Assembly (NCBI RefSeq): GCF_019429485.1
Contig: NZ_JAHXZN010000004.1
Span: forward strand, 248,001 to 312,000
DNA length: 64,000 bases
From: Sphingomonas citri
Lineage (GTDB): Bacteria > Pseudomonadota > Alphaproteobacteria > Sphingomonadales > Sphingomonadaceae
Reading direction: 5' to 3'
The notes beneath the pieces are model-generated. The model made no database searches. It was not told the origin of the DNA and was given only the letters and a program-made list of their open reading frames with translations. A program made the translations under genes and the position numbers. Below are positions 1-8,824 of the stretch, in pieces. Numbering within the stretch: the first letter of the stretch is position 1; each line of letters opens with the position of its first letter.

Positions 1-524
1 TGGTGCTGGTCGGCGTCGCCGAGGGCTGGCTGGTGGCGCGCGAGATCGCCGCGGCGCGCGTGCCGGTGATCGCGCACGCGCTCGCCGATCTGCCCGCCAG
101 CTTCGAGAGCCTCGCCGCGACCGAGTCGAACGTCGGGCGGATGCGCGCCGCCGGGGTGCCGGTGGCGCTGGCCTCGACCGGCGCGTCGGGCGGCGACCAT
201 GTGCTGCGCCAGTTCGCGGGCAACCTCGTTGCGATCACGCGCGTGCCGGGCGCGACCGGGCTCGACTGGGGCCAGGCCTGGGCGTCGATCACCAGCGGTC
301 CCGCCGAGGCGATCGGGCTGGGCGGCGAGATAGGCTCGCTGCGTCCCGGCCGGCGTGCGGACGTCGTGCTATGGGACGGTGACCCGCTCGAGCTGTCGTC
401 GGTGCCGGTGGCGACCTGGGTCGACGGCCGCGCGCAGCCGATGCGCTCGCGCCAGACCGACCTGCGCGACCGCTATCTCACGCCGACCGAGGGCGCGCTG
501 CCCAAGGCCTACGAGCGGCGATAG
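1..524 (+). CDS. Amidohydrolase family protein, C-terminal part (gene open at window start)
   Basis: About 173 residues are visible and the frame is open through the first base, so the start lies outside the window. The tail carries the usual end of imidazolonepropionase-like amidohydrolases: a stretch ending in HALADLP, then a GEIGSLRPGRRADVVLWDGDP segment in which the second beta-sandwich is rebuilt from the end of the chain. Such enzymes hydrolyse amide or cyclic C-N bonds using one or two metal ions. The metal-binding N-terminal part is not in view, so the substrate cannot be named; many sphingomonad relatives are secreted and lie beside a second amidohydrolase. A hairpin follows the stop by a few bases. 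Confidence 0.75.
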   Translation, partial: VLVGVAEGWLVAREIAAARVPVIAHALADLPASFESLAATESNVGRMRAAGVPVALASTGASGGDHVLRQFAGNLVAITRVPGATGLDWGQAWASITSGPAEAIGLGGEIGSLRPGRRADVVLWDGDPLELSSVPVATWVDGRAQPMRSRQTDLRDRYLTPTEGALPKAYERR

Positions 525-528
525 CAAA

Positions 529-555
529 GATCCTCCCCGCATGGCGGGGAGGATC
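529..555. repeat. Short hairpin repeat (ATCCTCCCC type), copy 1
   Basis: A perfect 12-base stem (529-540 with 544-555) closes on a three-base loop. It directly follows the amidohydrolase stop and may act as a transcription end, but no T-run follows. Related hairpins lie after ruvB (42307-42330) and before rnr (24214-24236), so it is a dispersed repeat rather than a gene-specific signal. Confidence 0.7.
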
Positions 556-626
556 TGAGGTGCTTCTAGCGCCATCCCACCCGCCCCATTGAAACCGCGG
601 CGCGTCTCCCGCATTCAACGCGGCAC

Positions 627-1928
627 ATGACCTCCACCGTGCGCTCGCTCGGCGACAGCTTCGCCACCGTCCCCGTGCCTGAGGGGGCGGGTTTCTGGCG
701 CAAGCTGCTCGCCTTCGTCGGGCCGGGCTGGCTCGTCGCGGTCGGCTACATGGACCCGGGCAATTGGGCGACCGACATCGCCGGCGGCTCGGCGTTCGGC
801 TACACGCTCCTCTCGGTCGTGCTGCTGTCGAACCTGATGGCGATCGTGCTCCAGGCGCTGTCGGCGCGGCTCGGCATCGGCGCGGGGCTCGATCTCGCCC
901 AGGCGTGCCGTCAGCACTCGTCGCGCCCGGTCGCCTGGCTGCTGTGGGGTCTGGCCGAGATCGCGATCATCGCCTGCGACCTGGCCGAGGTGCTGGGCAC
1001 CGCGATCGCGCTCAAGCTGCTGTTCGGCCTGCCGCTGGTGTACGGCGTCATCGTCACCGCGCTCGACGTCTTCCTGATCCTCGCGCTGCAGCGCTACGGC
1101 TTTCGTCGGCTCGAGGCGTTCATCGCCAGCCTGCTGATCATCATCGCCGGCTGTTTCGCGTTCGAGCTGTTCTGGGCCAATCCCGACTGGGGCGGTGCCG
1201 CGCGCGGGCTGGTGCCCTCGCGCGAGGTGGTGACCAACCCGGCGATGCTCTACATCGCGATCGGCATCCTGGGCGCGACGGTGATGCCGCACAACCTCTA
1301 CCTCCACTCCTCGATCGTGCAGACGCGCGCCTACGGCAGCGGCGCGCGAGATCGGCACGAGGCGCTCAAGCTGGCGACGATCGACTCGACCGTGGCGTTG
1401 GGCCTCGCCTTCTTCATCAACGCCGCGATCCTGATCCTAGCGGCGGCCGCCTTTCACACCGCGGGCCGCACCGAGGTTGCCGAGATCGAGCAGGCGCACG
1501 AGCTGCTGTCGCCGATGCTCGGCGTGGGCGCGGCGAGCGCGGTGTTCGCGGTGGCGCTGCTGGCGAGCGGGCAGAACTCGACCGTGACGGGCACGCTGGC
1601 CGGGCAGATCGTGATGGAGGGCTTCCTCGACGTGCGCCTGCCGGTGTGGCTGCGCCGGCTGGTGACGCGCGCGATCGCGATCGTGCCGGCGGTGCTGGTG
1701 GTGGCGGCGATGGGCGACCGCGGCGCGACCGAGTTGCTGGTGCTGAGCCAGGTGGTGCTGAGCCTGCAACTGCCCTTCGCGGTGATCCCGCTGGTGGCCT
1801 ATACCGCGAACCGGCGGCTGATGGGCGAGTTCGCCGCGCCGCGTTGGCTGGCCGGGCTGGCGTGGGCGATCGCGGCGGTGATCGTCGGGCTCAACGGCTA
1901 CCTGATGTGGGGAATGATGGCGGGCTGA
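627..1928 (+). CDS. mntH: Nramp family divalent metal transporter (Mn2+/H+ symporter)
   Basis: 433 residues, the normal length for bacterial MntH, built of about eleven hydrophobic segments. Both metal-site helices are intact: DPGN at residues 43-46 in the first segment and MPHN at 220-223 in the sixth. The family imports Mn2+ (also Fe2+ and other divalent ions) with protons across the inner membrane. The ATG at 627 is the only start that keeps the normal N-terminus, although no good ribosome site precedes it. No Fur/Mur or MntR-type operator was recognised in the 100 bases upstream. It converges with the HNH gene, 15 bases away. Confidence 0.93.
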   Translation: MTSTVRSLGDSFATVPVPEGAGFWRKLLAFVGPGWLVAVGYMDPGNWATDIAGGSAFGYTLLSVVLLSNLMAIVLQALSARLGIGAGLDLAQACRQHSSRPVAWLLWGLAEIAIIACDLAEVLGTAIALKLLFGLPLVYGVIVTALDVFLILALQRYGFRRLEAFIASLLIIIAGCFAFELFWANPDWGGAARGLVPSREVVTNPAMLYIAIGILGATVMPHNLYLHSSIVQTRAYGSGARDRHEALKLATIDSTVALGLAFFINAAILILAAAAFHTAGRTEVAEIEQAHELLSPMLGVGAASAVFAVALLASGQNSTVTGTLAGQIVMEGFLDVRLPVWLRRLVTRAIAIVPAVLVVAAMGDRGATELLVLSQVVLSLQLPFAVIPLVAYTANRRLMGEFAAPRWLAGLAWAIAAVIVGLNGYLMWGMMAG

Positions 1929-1943
1929 GCCGCTCTCCCGCGG

Positions 1944-2282
1944 TCACGCGACGCGGCGGCGGGTCGGCGCGTGGAAGTCGGGGGGCTTGTCCGCGATCCA
2001 GCCGAGGAAGCGAGCGATCGCGGGCCAGTCGCGGATCGCCTCGAGCGTCCCGGCGCGGGCGAGCGCGCCATTGTCCGCGGCGGCGTGGATCGCACGGTGG
2101 CAGATCGGGTGGAGCGGCACGGTGTCGCGTCCGCCTTCGCTGCGCGGCACGACATGGTGCCACTCGACGCGGCGGCCGAGCGGACGATCGCACAGCGCGC
2201 AACGATCCGGGAGCGCGGTCTCGGTGACGGCGCGCCGCTCGGCCTCGGCCAGTCCCTGCTTGCGCCGCACGCGTCCCGCCAT
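1944..2282 (-). CDS. Small HNH endonuclease-like protein
   Basis: 112 residues with a CxxC pair (C28, C31), the paired histidines H42-H43 of an HNH core, a PRSEGG turn and a closing ICHRAIH segment (C61, H66). This is the McrA-type beta-beta-alpha metal finger that cuts or nicks DNA. No recognition domain is attached. Sphingomonad genomes often carry such free-standing small HNH genes; what this one cuts is unknown. It converges with mntH. Confidence 0.75.
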   Translation of the reverse strand: MAGRVRRKQGLAEAERRAVTETALPDRCALCDRPLGRRVEWHHVVPRSEGGRDTVPLHPICHRAIHAAADNGALARAGTLEAIRDWPAIARFLGWIADKPPDFHAPTRRRVA

Positions 2283-2365
2283 GCGGGTGGAATGTGTGGG
2301 GCGGGCGGGGTGTTCCGGCGGGCGGTAGGGGGAGCGTAGGTTGGGCCACGGACGTACCCGCTGGC

Positions 2366-2459
2366 GTCATCCTGAGCTTGTTTCAGGATCCACGGCGCCG
2401 CGTACCCAACGGCCGCGCCGCCTGCGGCTCGCTGGATCCTGAAACGAGTTCAGGATGAC
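2366..2459. repeat. GGATCC-armed palindromic repeat, copy 1
   Basis: A 94-base element with matching inverted arms: it opens with GTCATCCTGAGC and TTTCAGGATCCAC and closes with CTGGATCCTGAAAC and TTCAGGATGAC. The centre is GC-rich and not conserved. It lies between the HNH gene and rnc. Five more elements with the same arm design are at 5742, 12509, 25481 (inside rnr), 36833 and 38563. Confidence 0.85.
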
Positions 2460-2503
2460 GGCGAGAAAAGCGGAGAGCGTGGCGCTCCTCCACATGCAGC
2501 GGT

Positions 2504-2523
2504 GCTCCTGCGCGCGCAGGAGC
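2504..2523. repeat. Perfect 20-base palindrome
   Basis: GCTCCTGCGC followed at once by its reverse complement. It lies about 45 bases past repeat copy 1, and the same arrangement recurs at 5925-5944 past copy 2, so the two pieces probably travel together. The rest of the 2283-2586 gap holds no gene that I can support. Confidence 0.6.
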
Positions 2524-2586
2524 CGAAGGTGACGCAGCGTAGCGCCTGCGGCTCTGGGCTCCCGCGTGCGCGCGAGCACCGCCACG

Positions 2587-3306
2587 TCACCGCCGCCGCC
2601 GTCCCCGCGTGGGCGCCGCCTGCGCCGACAGCGCGGCGAGCAGCGCCTTGGCCGCCTCGGTCTCGGCCTCCTGCTTGCTCGTTCCCTCGGCGAGCATCTC
2701 GTCCTTGCCCACGGTGGCGCGCACGGTGAAGCGCGGCGCGTGGCCCGGTCCGGCGCGCTCGACGATCGCGTAGGAGGGCACCGCGCGGCGGTTGGCCGCG
2801 GCCCATTCCTGCAGAGCCGACTTGGGGTGCTGCGGCGCGCGCGCCTCGACATGGACCTTGTCCTGCCACAGCCGCCGCACCGCGGCGCGCGCGGGCGCCA
2901 GCCCGGCGGTGAGATAGACCGCGCCCAGCAGCGCCTCGACCACGTCCCCCAGCACATTGTCGCTGTGCTGCGCACCGTCGTCGCGCGCCTGCTTGCCGAG
3001 CCGCACGCGCGCGTCGGCGCCGATCTCGCGCGCCACCTCGGCGCATACCGCGCCGGTGACGAGCGCGTTGAACCGCTTCGACAATTGCCCCTCGGGCTCG
3101 GCCGGGAACAGCTCCACCAGCCACTCCGCCATGGAGAGCCCGAGCACGCGGTCGCCGAGGAACTCGAGCCGTTCGTAGCTCGCACCGGCAAGGCCCTCGG
3201 CGTGGCTGCTATGGGTCAGCGCGCGCTTGAACGGCGCGGTGTCGTCGGCGCGGACGCCGAACTGCGCCTCGACCCAGCCGGCGAGGTCGTCGCCGGCGTC
3301 GCTCAA
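2587..3306 (-). CDS. rnc: Ribonuclease III
   Basis: 239 residues from a TTG start that overlaps the lepB stop (TTGA). A GGGGAGGG ribosome site lies just upstream inside lepB, and homology to the family begins at this point, so the longer reading upstream is not used. The RNase III signature YERLEFLGDRVLGL covers about residues 44-57, with catalytic E48 and D52; a second acidic patch lies in DNVLGDVVEALLGA. A double-stranded-RNA-binding domain fills the last 75 residues. The enzyme cuts double-stranded RNA in rRNA precursors and mRNAs. The lepB-rnc order is the usual alphaproteobacterial one and implies translational coupling; era, often next, is not present. Confidence 0.94.
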   Translation of the reverse strand: MSDAGDDLAGWVEAQFGVRADDTAPFKRALTHSSHAEGLAGASYERLEFLGDRVLGLSMAEWLVELFPAEPEGQLSKRFNALVTGAVCAEVAREIGADARVRLGKQARDDGAQHSDNVLGDVVEALLGAVYLTAGLAPARAAVRRLWQDKVHVEARAPQHPKSALQEWAAANRRAVPSYAIVERAGPGHAPRFTVRATVGKDEMLAEGTSKQEAETEAAKALLAALSAQAAPTRGRRRR

Positions 3307-4118
3307 AAGCCCTCCCCGATGCGGCGGAACCGCGCCGCCGAGACCCAGGTCCACGGCTTGAGCCACTCGGCCGAGCCGTCGGTCGACCAGAAGGTGACCA
3401 CCGCCTTGCCCTCGATCCGCTCCATCGGGATATAGCCCATCCCGACCGGCGGGGCGAAGCGGCTGTCCGCCGAATCGTCGCGATTGTCGCCCATCAGGAA
3501 GACGTTGCCCGCGGGCACCTTGTACACGTCGGTGTCGTCGGCGACGGGGATGTTCTCCTGGTCGAGCACATTGTAGCTGCGCCCGCCGGGCAGCGTCTCG
3601 CGGAAGCGCGGGTAGCGGCAGATCGGCTGCCCCTGCGCGTCGCTGTCCTGGAAGCGCGCGCCGCACTTCTCGGCGGGGAAGTTGGGCGAGAGCGGCACGA
3701 CGAAGTCGGCGACTCGCTGCTTGGGGATCGCCCGGCCGTTGAGGAACAGCTGGCCGTTCCGCATCTGCACCGTGTCGCCGGGCAGACCGATCACGCGCTT
3801 GATCACGTCATGGTCGTCCGGCCCCATCGAGCGGAACACCACCGTGTCGCCGCGAGTCGGATCGTGCGCGAAGATGCGGCCGGGGATCAGCGGCACGCCC
3901 CATGGCAGCGACCAGCGCGAGTAGCCGTAGTTCCACTTGGAGACGAACAGATAGTCGCCGATCAGCAGCCGCGGCAGCATCGACTCGCTCGGGATCGAGA
4001 AGGGCGAGAAGATGAAGCTGCGCAGCACGAAGACGAACAGCGCCAGCTTCAGCAGGAAGCGGACCGTCTCGGCGGTTTCCGAACGCGCGGGCTTGCCGGC
4101 GGCTTTGGGGGTGGCCAT
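3303..4118 (-). CDS. lepB: Signal peptidase I
   Basis: 271 residues from the ATG at 4118; a longer reading to 4154 adds residues without family resemblance. One transmembrane segment spans about residues 21-37. The catalytic serine is S46 in the SIPSESMLP motif and the general-base lysine is K107 in VIKRVIGLPGD. The GDNRDDSADSR motif (box E) is present near residue 220. The enzyme removes signal peptides from exported proteins at the periplasmic face of the inner membrane. It is cotranscribed with rnc, which overlaps its stop codon. Confidence 0.95.
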   Translation of the reverse strand: MATPKAAGKPARSETAETVRFLLKLALFVFVLRSFIFSPFSIPSESMLPRLLIGDYLFVSKWNYGYSRWSLPWGVPLIPGRIFAHDPTRGDTVVFRSMGPDDHDVIKRVIGLPGDTVQMRNGQLFLNGRAIPKQRVADFVVPLSPNFPAEKCGARFQDSDAQGQPICRYPRFRETLPGGRSYNVLDQENIPVADDTDVYKVPAGNVFLMGDNRDDSADSRFAPPVGMGYIPMERIEGKAVVTFWSTDGSAEWLKPWTWVSAARFRRIGEGF

Positions 4119-4219
4119 GAAGCACCGCGTCGCGCAACCGTCGCCTCGCGTCAAGCGGAGCCTTGGCGCCGGCGGCCCGTTGTGCGCCGCGACACGAGAC
4201 AGCCGGAAGGACAGATGAC

Positions 4220-5710
4220 ATGGCGGACTGGTCGACGATCGAGGCGCTGCCGCAGGAGCGGCTCGAGACGCTCTTCGCCAATGACCCGGATCGGTTGAAG
4301 CGGCTGTCGCTCGACGTCGCGGGCATCCACTTCGACTGGTCCAAGACGCATCTCACCGCGGACGCGCTCACCGCCTTCGAGGCGCTGGCCAAGTCGGTCG
4401 ATCTCGCGGGCAAGCGCGAGGCCATGTTCGCGGGCGCCAACGTCAACGTCACCGAGGACCGCCCGGTCGAGCACACCGCCGAGCGCGGCGAGGGCAAGGC
4501 CGAGAGCGTCGCGCGCGCGGCCTCCTATCACGCGCGGATGCGCGGGCTGATCGACGCGATCGAGGCGGAGGCGTTCGGCCCGGTGCGCTCGATCCTGCAC
4601 GTCGGCATCGGCGGCTCGGCGCTGGGGCCGCACCTGCTGGTCGACGCGCTCGGCCGCGGCAGCGACCGCTACGACGTCGCGATCGTCTCCAACGTCGACG
4701 GCATGGCGCTGGACGACGTGTTCGACGACTTCGACCCCGAGACGACGCTGCTGGTGGTCGCCTCCAAGACCTTCACCACCACCGAGACGATGATGAACGC
4801 GGAGAGCGTCATCCAGTGGATGACCGGCGCCGGCGTCGAGGACCCGTACGGCCGCGTGATCGCGCTGACCGCCTCGCCCGAGAAGGCAATCGAGTGGGGC
4901 GTCGACGAGACCCGCATCCTGCCCTTCTCCGAGGGCGTGGGCGGGCGCTACTCGCTGTGGTCGTCGATCGGCTTCCCCGCGGCGATCGCGCTCGGCTGGG
5001 ACCAGTTCGAGGAGCTGCTCGAGGGCGCGGCCGAGATGGACCGCCACTTCCGCCTCGCCGCGCTGCACGAGAACGCGCCTGCGATCGCCGCTTTCGCCGA
5101 CCTCTATTACACCCAGGTGCGCCACGCCGAGACGCGCGCGCCCTTCGCCTATGACGAGCGGCTGCGGCTGCTGCCGAGCTACCTCCAGCAGCTCGAGATG
5201 GAGTCGAACGGCAAGGGCGTGACGGTCGACGGCCAGCCGGTCGGCCGCCCGACCGCGCCGATCACCTGGGGCGGGGTGGGCACCGACGCGCAGCACGCGG
5301 TGTTCCAGCTGCTCCACCAGGGCACGCATCTGGTGCCGGTCGAGTTCCTCGCAGTGATCGAGGCGGGCGACACGCTGCCGGCGGAGCACCACCGCCAGCT
5401 GCTGCTCAACGCCTTCGCGCAGGGTGCGGCGCTGATGACGGGCAAGCAGGTCGACGATCCGGCGCGCAGCTATCCCGGCGACCGCCCCTCGTCGACCTTG
5501 CTGCTCGACCGGCTCGACGCGCGTACGCTCGGCGCGCTGATCGCCTTCTACGAGCATCGCGTGTTCGTGAACGGCGTGCTGCTCGGGATCAACTCGTTCG
5601 ACCAGTTCGGCGTCGAGCTGGGCAAGGAGATGGCCAAGGCGGCGGCCAAGGGCGGCGGCGATTTCGACGCCTCCACCGCGGACCTGATCAGGCGCGCCTT
5701 CGGGGAGTGA
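4220..5710 (+). CDS. pgi: Glucose-6-phosphate isomerase
   Basis: 496 residues from the ATG at 4220, preceded by GGAAGGACAG; 19 further residues upstream in frame are not family-like. It interconverts glucose 6-phosphate and fructose 6-phosphate in the cytoplasm. Both family signatures are present: GVGGRYSLWSS at about 239-249 and GINSFDQFGVELGK near residue 460. It is divergent from lepB. In sphingomonads, which use the Entner-Doudoroff route, the enzyme mainly feeds fructose 6-phosphate back to glucose 6-phosphate or supplies sugar precursors of envelope polymers (family knowledge, not shown by the sequence). Confidence 0.96.
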   Translation: MADWSTIEALPQERLETLFANDPDRLKRLSLDVAGIHFDWSKTHLTADALTAFEALAKSVDLAGKREAMFAGANVNVTEDRPVEHTAERGEGKAESVARAASYHARMRGLIDAIEAEAFGPVRSILHVGIGGSALGPHLLVDALGRGSDRYDVAIVSNVDGMALDDVFDDFDPETTLLVVASKTFTTTETMMNAESVIQWMTGAGVEDPYGRVIALTASPEKAIEWGVDETRILPFSEGVGGRYSLWSSIGFPAAIALGWDQFEELLEGAAEMDRHFRLAALHENAPAIAAFADLYYTQVRHAETRAPFAYDERLRLLPSYLQQLEMESNGKGVTVDGQPVGRPTAPITWGGVGTDAQHAVFQLLHQGTHLVPVEFLAVIEAGDTLPAEHHRQLLLNAFAQGAALMTGKQVDDPARSYPGDRPSSTLLLDRLDARTLGALIAFYEHRVFVNGVLLGINSFDQFGVELGKEMAKAAAKGGGDFDASTADLIRRAFGE

Positions 5711-5741
5711 GGGGGGGCGACCGCCCTATCCTCTACGCTGG

Positions 5742-5885
5742 CATCATCCTGAACTCGTTTCAGGATCCACTTGGCCGCTCACCTGAGCGCCATGTGGAGG
5801 ACGGGGCGTTCGCCGCCCACGTCTTCTCTCCCTGAAGCGGCTGCGTCCGCTGCGCCGTGGATCCTGAAACGAGTTCAGGATGACG
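5742..5885. repeat. GGATCC-armed palindromic repeat, copy 2 (long form)
   Basis: The left arm (ATCATCCTGAACTCG, TTTCAGGATCCAC) and right arm (GTGGATCCTGAAAC, GAGTTCAGGATGAC) are nearly perfect inverses, but the interior is about 50 bases longer than in the other copies. It follows pgi directly. Confidence 0.85.
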
Positions 5886-5924
5886 GACGAGGGGAGGGAA
5901 GCGGGCGACGCTCCCCCCTCCCGT

Positions 5925-5944
5925 GTTCCTGCGCACGCAGGAAC
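5925..5944. repeat. Near-perfect 20-base palindrome past repeat copy 2
   Basis: GTTCCTGCG, a two-base centre, and CGCAGGAAC. A second GC-rich hairpin (CTCCGGCG/CGCCGGAG) lies about 30 bases further on. The layout matches that of 2504-2523. Together with repeat copy 2 it accounts for most of the gene-free stretch 5711-6034. Confidence 0.55.
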
Positions 5945-6034
5945 CCGAGGCCACGCACGTCGGCCCCAAGACCCTGGGCTCCGGCGTGCGCCGGAGCGCG
6001 GCGGTGGCGGGCAGCCCTCATTCCCATTCGGCGC

Positions 6035-6931
6035 TCACCCCGCCCGCGGTAGCCACTCGCGCAGGATCGCGTTGACCGCCTCTGGCGCCTCCTGCTGCAC
6101 CCAGTGCGACACGCCCGGCAGCCGCCGCACGGTGAGATCGGCGACGTAGCGCCCGGTGCCGTCGAGTGTCTCCAGCCCGAGCGCCTTGTCCTCCTCGCCC
6201 CAGACGATCAGCGTCGGCACCTCGACCCGCCCGCCGTTGCCGAAGCGCATGCGGTCGCGGTGGCGCGCGGCGGCGCGATACCAGTCGATCATCGCCTTGA
6301 GCGCGCCCGGCCGCCGCGCCGCCGCGGCGTAGACGTCGAGCACCGCGTCGGGGAAGCGCGTCTTGTCCACGGCCATGCCGCGGAAGGCGCGGCGCACCAG
6401 CGCGGCGTCGCCCAGCGCCATCACCCGCTCCGGCAGCCACGGGAGCTGGAACGCGCCCATGTACCAGCTGCGCCGCCGCTGCGGCCGGTGGCGCAGCGCC
6501 GCGGCGAAGCAGGCGGGGTGGGGCAGGTTCATCACCACCAGCCGCTCGAGCGGGCGCACCCGGTTGATCGCGAAGTTCCACGCGATCGCGCCGCCCCAGT
6601 CGTGCGCGATCAGCGTCAGCGTGCGCGCGCCGCTGGCGTCGAACAAGGCGGCGGCGTCGGCGACGATCTGGTCCATCGTGTAATCGGCGACCGCGGCGGG
6701 GCGGGAGGTGCCGCCATAGCCGCGCTGGTTGGGCGCCCAGACGCGATAGCCGAGCGCGGCGAGCAGCGGCATCTGGTGGCGCCAGCTATAGTGCAGCTCG
6801 GGGAAGCCGTGGAGGCACAGCGCGAGATGCTCGCCGCTCCCCGCCTCGGCGACCTCGAAGGTGAGGCCGTCGGCGGCGACCTCTCGGATCGCGATGCCGC
6901 TGTCGGGGGCGGGGTGCCAGCTGGGGGTCAT
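6035..6931 (-). CDS. Alpha/beta hydrolase, epoxide hydrolase-like
   Basis: 298 residues. The oxyanion motif HGFP is at 41-44 and the nucleophile elbow is AHDWGGA with Asp (D111), not Ser. An aspartate in this place is typical of epoxide hydrolases and haloalkane dehalogenases. The catalytic His is in GVSHWVQQEAPE near the C-terminus, and a cap-like segment with LPHPACFAAALR sits between. It would open epoxides to diols through an ester intermediate; the true substrate is unknown. It is a single gene, bounded by repeats on both sides. Confidence 0.8.
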   Translation of the reverse strand: MTPSWHPAPDSGIAIREVAADGLTFEVAEAGSGEHLALCLHGFPELHYSWRHQMPLLAALGYRVWAPNQRGYGGTSRPAAVADYTMDQIVADAAALFDASGARTLTLIAHDWGGAIAWNFAINRVRPLERLVVMNLPHPACFAAALRHRPQRRRSWYMGAFQLPWLPERVMALGDAALVRRAFRGMAVDKTRFPDAVLDVYAAAARRPGALKAMIDWYRAAARHRDRMRFGNGGRVEVPTLIVWGEEDKALGLETLDGTGRYVADLTVRRLPGVSHWVQQEAPEAVNAILREWLPRAG

Positions 6932-6999
6932 GGTGTCCGCTCAAACGATCCTTTCGGGCGGCGGCTGTCCAGACGGCGCTGCCGCGGAGTCATGACCTC

Positions 7000-7096
7000 G
7001 CTCCCCCCTTCAGGGAGGGCCGGGGTGGGGCGCTTCCGCGAGCGACTGGCCCGCGGTGAAGCCCTACCCCCGCCCTTCCCCTGAAGGAGGGGGAGC
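7000..7096. repeat. C/G-tract palindromic repeat, copy 1
   Basis: About 97 bases with inverted outer arms (CTCCCCCCTTCAGGGAGG and CCCTGAAGGAGGGGGAG) and an inner pair with a GGGGTGGGGCGCTTCCGCG core. Similar elements are at 26720-26820 and 34331-34430. It abuts the 3' end of nrdB and could form the end of its transcript. Confidence 0.7.
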
Positions 7097-7100
7097 TATC

Positions 7101-8153
7101 TCACTCCGCCGCCACGCCCGCGAACATATCGCCGCTGGCCTCGCCCGCGTCCTCGTTGGCCGGCTTGCCACCCTTGGCCTTCTGGCGCTTGTCGAACGAG
7201 TCCCACACGTCGTTCCACTGCCCCTTGGTCGCCGCCTTCGAATATTCGGTGGCGCGGGTCTCGAAGAAATTGGCGTGCTCCACGCCGTTGAGCAGCGGCG
7301 TCAGCCACGGCAGCGGGTGCTCGTCGATCATGTAGATCGGCTTCAACCCGAGCTGGTTGAGCCGCCAGTCCGCGATATAGCGGATGTACTTCTTGATCTC
7401 CTTGGGCTTCATCCCCTCGACCGGGCCCATCTCGAAGGCCAGGTCGATGAAATTGTCCTCCAGCCGGATCGTCGTCTGGCACACGTCGGCGATGTCGTCC
7501 TTCACCGCCTTGGTCAGGCACTGGCGCTCCTGGCAGAAGGCGTGGAACATGCGGATGATGCCCTCGCAGTGCAGGCTCTCGTCGCGCACCGACCAGCTGA
7601 CGATCTGGCCCATACCCTTCATCTTGTTGAAGCGCGGGAAGTTCATCAGCATCGCGAAGCTGGCGAAAAGCTGCACGCCCTCGGTGAAGCCGCCGAACAT
7701 GGCGAGCGTGCGCGCGATGTCCTCGTCGCTGTCGACCCCGAAGTTCTGCATGTAATCATGCTTGTCCTTCATCTCGCCATACTCGAGGAAGGCGCCATAT
7801 TCGCTCTCGGGCATGCCGATCGTGTCGAGCAGGTGCGAGTAGGCGGCGATGTGCACCGTCTCCATGTTGCTGAACGCGGTCAGCATCATCTTGACCTCGG
7901 TCGGCTTGAACACGCGACCGTATTTCTCGTGGTAGCAATCCTGCACCTCGACGTCGGCCTGGGTGAAGAAGCGGAAGATCTGGGTGAGCAGGTTGCGCTC
8001 GTGATCGGTCAGCTTCTGCGCCCAGTCGCGGCAGTCCTCGCCGAGCGGCACTTCCTCGGGCAGCCAGTGGAGCTGCTGCTGGCGCTTCCAGAACTCGAAC
8101 GCCCAGGGGTATTCGAACGGCTTGTACTGCTTGCGGGCTTCGAGAAGGGACAT
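7101..8153 (-). CDS. nrdB: Ribonucleoside-diphosphate reductase class Ia, beta subunit
   Basis: 350 residues, the full length of the R2 subunit. It carries the di-iron site motifs: a QADVEVQDCYHEKYGR helix, then FSNMETVHIAAYSHLL, which holds the EXXH ligands and the tyrosine equivalent to the E. coli radical tyrosine, and RDESLHCEG. It makes the radical that NrdA needs to reduce NDPs to dNDPs. The C-terminal tail, which docks to NrdA, is present. nrdA is on the same strand but starts more than 7 kb upstream, so nrdB must use its own promoter or that of the 70-residue gene 60 bases before it. Confidence 0.95.
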   Translation of the reverse strand: MSLLEARKQYKPFEYPWAFEFWKRQQQLHWLPEEVPLGEDCRDWAQKLTDHERNLLTQIFRFFTQADVEVQDCYHEKYGRVFKPTEVKMMLTAFSNMETVHIAAYSHLLDTIGMPESEYGAFLEYGEMKDKHDYMQNFGVDSDEDIARTLAMFGGFTEGVQLFASFAMLMNFPRFNKMKGMGQIVSWSVRDESLHCEGIIRMFHAFCQERQCLTKAVKDDIADVCQTTIRLEDNFIDLAFEMGPVEGMKPKEIKKYIRYIADWRLNQLGLKPIYMIDEHPLPWLTPLLNGVEHANFFETRATEYSKAATKGQWNDVWDSFDKRQKAKGGKPANEDAGEASGDMFAGVAAE

Positions 8154-8213
8154 GGCTACACTCCGGGTGAGACGAATATCAGAAAAGCGAGGCGCGCCCG
8201 GCGGGCGGGTCGG

Positions 8214-8426
8214 TCATGGCTCGAGGCTCCACTGCCACATCGCCGCGGCGGACAGCGCCAGCACGACGCCGCCCGACAGCGCCATCACGCCGACCATGCG
8301 ATAGGCGTAGACGCGCGCCTCGGTCAGCGGGCGGCGCAGCTCGGCGAGCAGCCACGCGCCGACCAGCGCGAACACCGCGGCGACCGCGAACATGATCGCG
8401 GACTGGAGCGGCAGCGTGCTCAGCAT
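8214..8426 (-). CDS. Small two-helix membrane protein of unknown function
   Basis: 70 residues with two hydrophobic segments (about 10-28 and 45-62) joined by a short polar loop LRRPLTEARVYAYRM. A GGGAGATGG ribosome site precedes the ATG. It lies 60 bases before nrdB on the same strand and may share its transcript. I do not recognise a family. Confidence 0.65.
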   Translation of the reverse strand: MLSTLPLQSAIMFAVAAVFALVGAWLLAELRRPLTEARVYAYRMVGVMALSGGVVLALSAAAMWQWSLEP

Positions 8427-8482
8427 GCGACCATCTCCCGCTCCGTGCGTTGCGCCCCCGAACCGAACAGAGGAGACTGACC

Positions 8483-8734
8483 ATGGTCGATGCCAGCCAG
8501 ATCAAGGAACATGCCGAGGTGATCGGCGCGGACGGCGTTCACGTCGGCACGGTCGACCATGTCGACGGCGACCGGATCAAGCTGACCAAGAACGATTCGC
8601 CCTCCACGCAGGACGGCCAGGGCGCCAAGCACCATTACCTGCCGCTGGGGCTGGTCGCGGAGGTCGAGGGCGACAAGGTCCGCCTCTCGGCGACCGCGCA
8701 GAACGCGCAGGACATGTTCGAAGAGGCCGAGTGA
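8483..8734 (+). CDS. DUF2171 domain protein
   Basis: 83 residues from the ATG at 8483, preceded by AGAGGAGA. The sequence (ASQIKEHAEVIGADGVHVGTVD at the start, a GAKHHYLPLGLVAEVEGDKVRL core) matches the small DUF2171 family, which has a PRC-barrel-like beta fold. Members are common in sphingomonads and often stress-related, but their role is not established. It is divergent from the 70-residue membrane gene, with a 56-base gap, and is followed by a strong terminator hairpin. Confidence 0.85.
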   Translation: MVDASQIKEHAEVIGADGVHVGTVDHVDGDRIKLTKNDSPSTQDGQGAKHHYLPLGLVAEVEGDKVRLSATAQNAQDMFEEAE

Positions 8735-8793
8735 GGCGGTAGCGCCCTCTCCCAGCGGGAGAGGCGCCCAGGCCCCTCGGATCCTGACAGGTG

Positions 8794-8824
8794 GGGCGGC
8801 GCTCGTCATCGAGCGCCGCCCTTT
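8794..8824 (+). terminator. Intrinsic terminator of the DUF2171 gene
   Basis: A perfect 12-base GC-rich stem (8794-8805 with 8810-8821) with a TCAT loop, followed by TTT. This is the most convincing factor-independent terminator in the window. Confidence 0.75.

Noticed and set aside
4151..5557. Long minus-strand frame opposite pgi
   Set aside because: Antisense shadow with Arg/Gln/His-rich content and no motifs.
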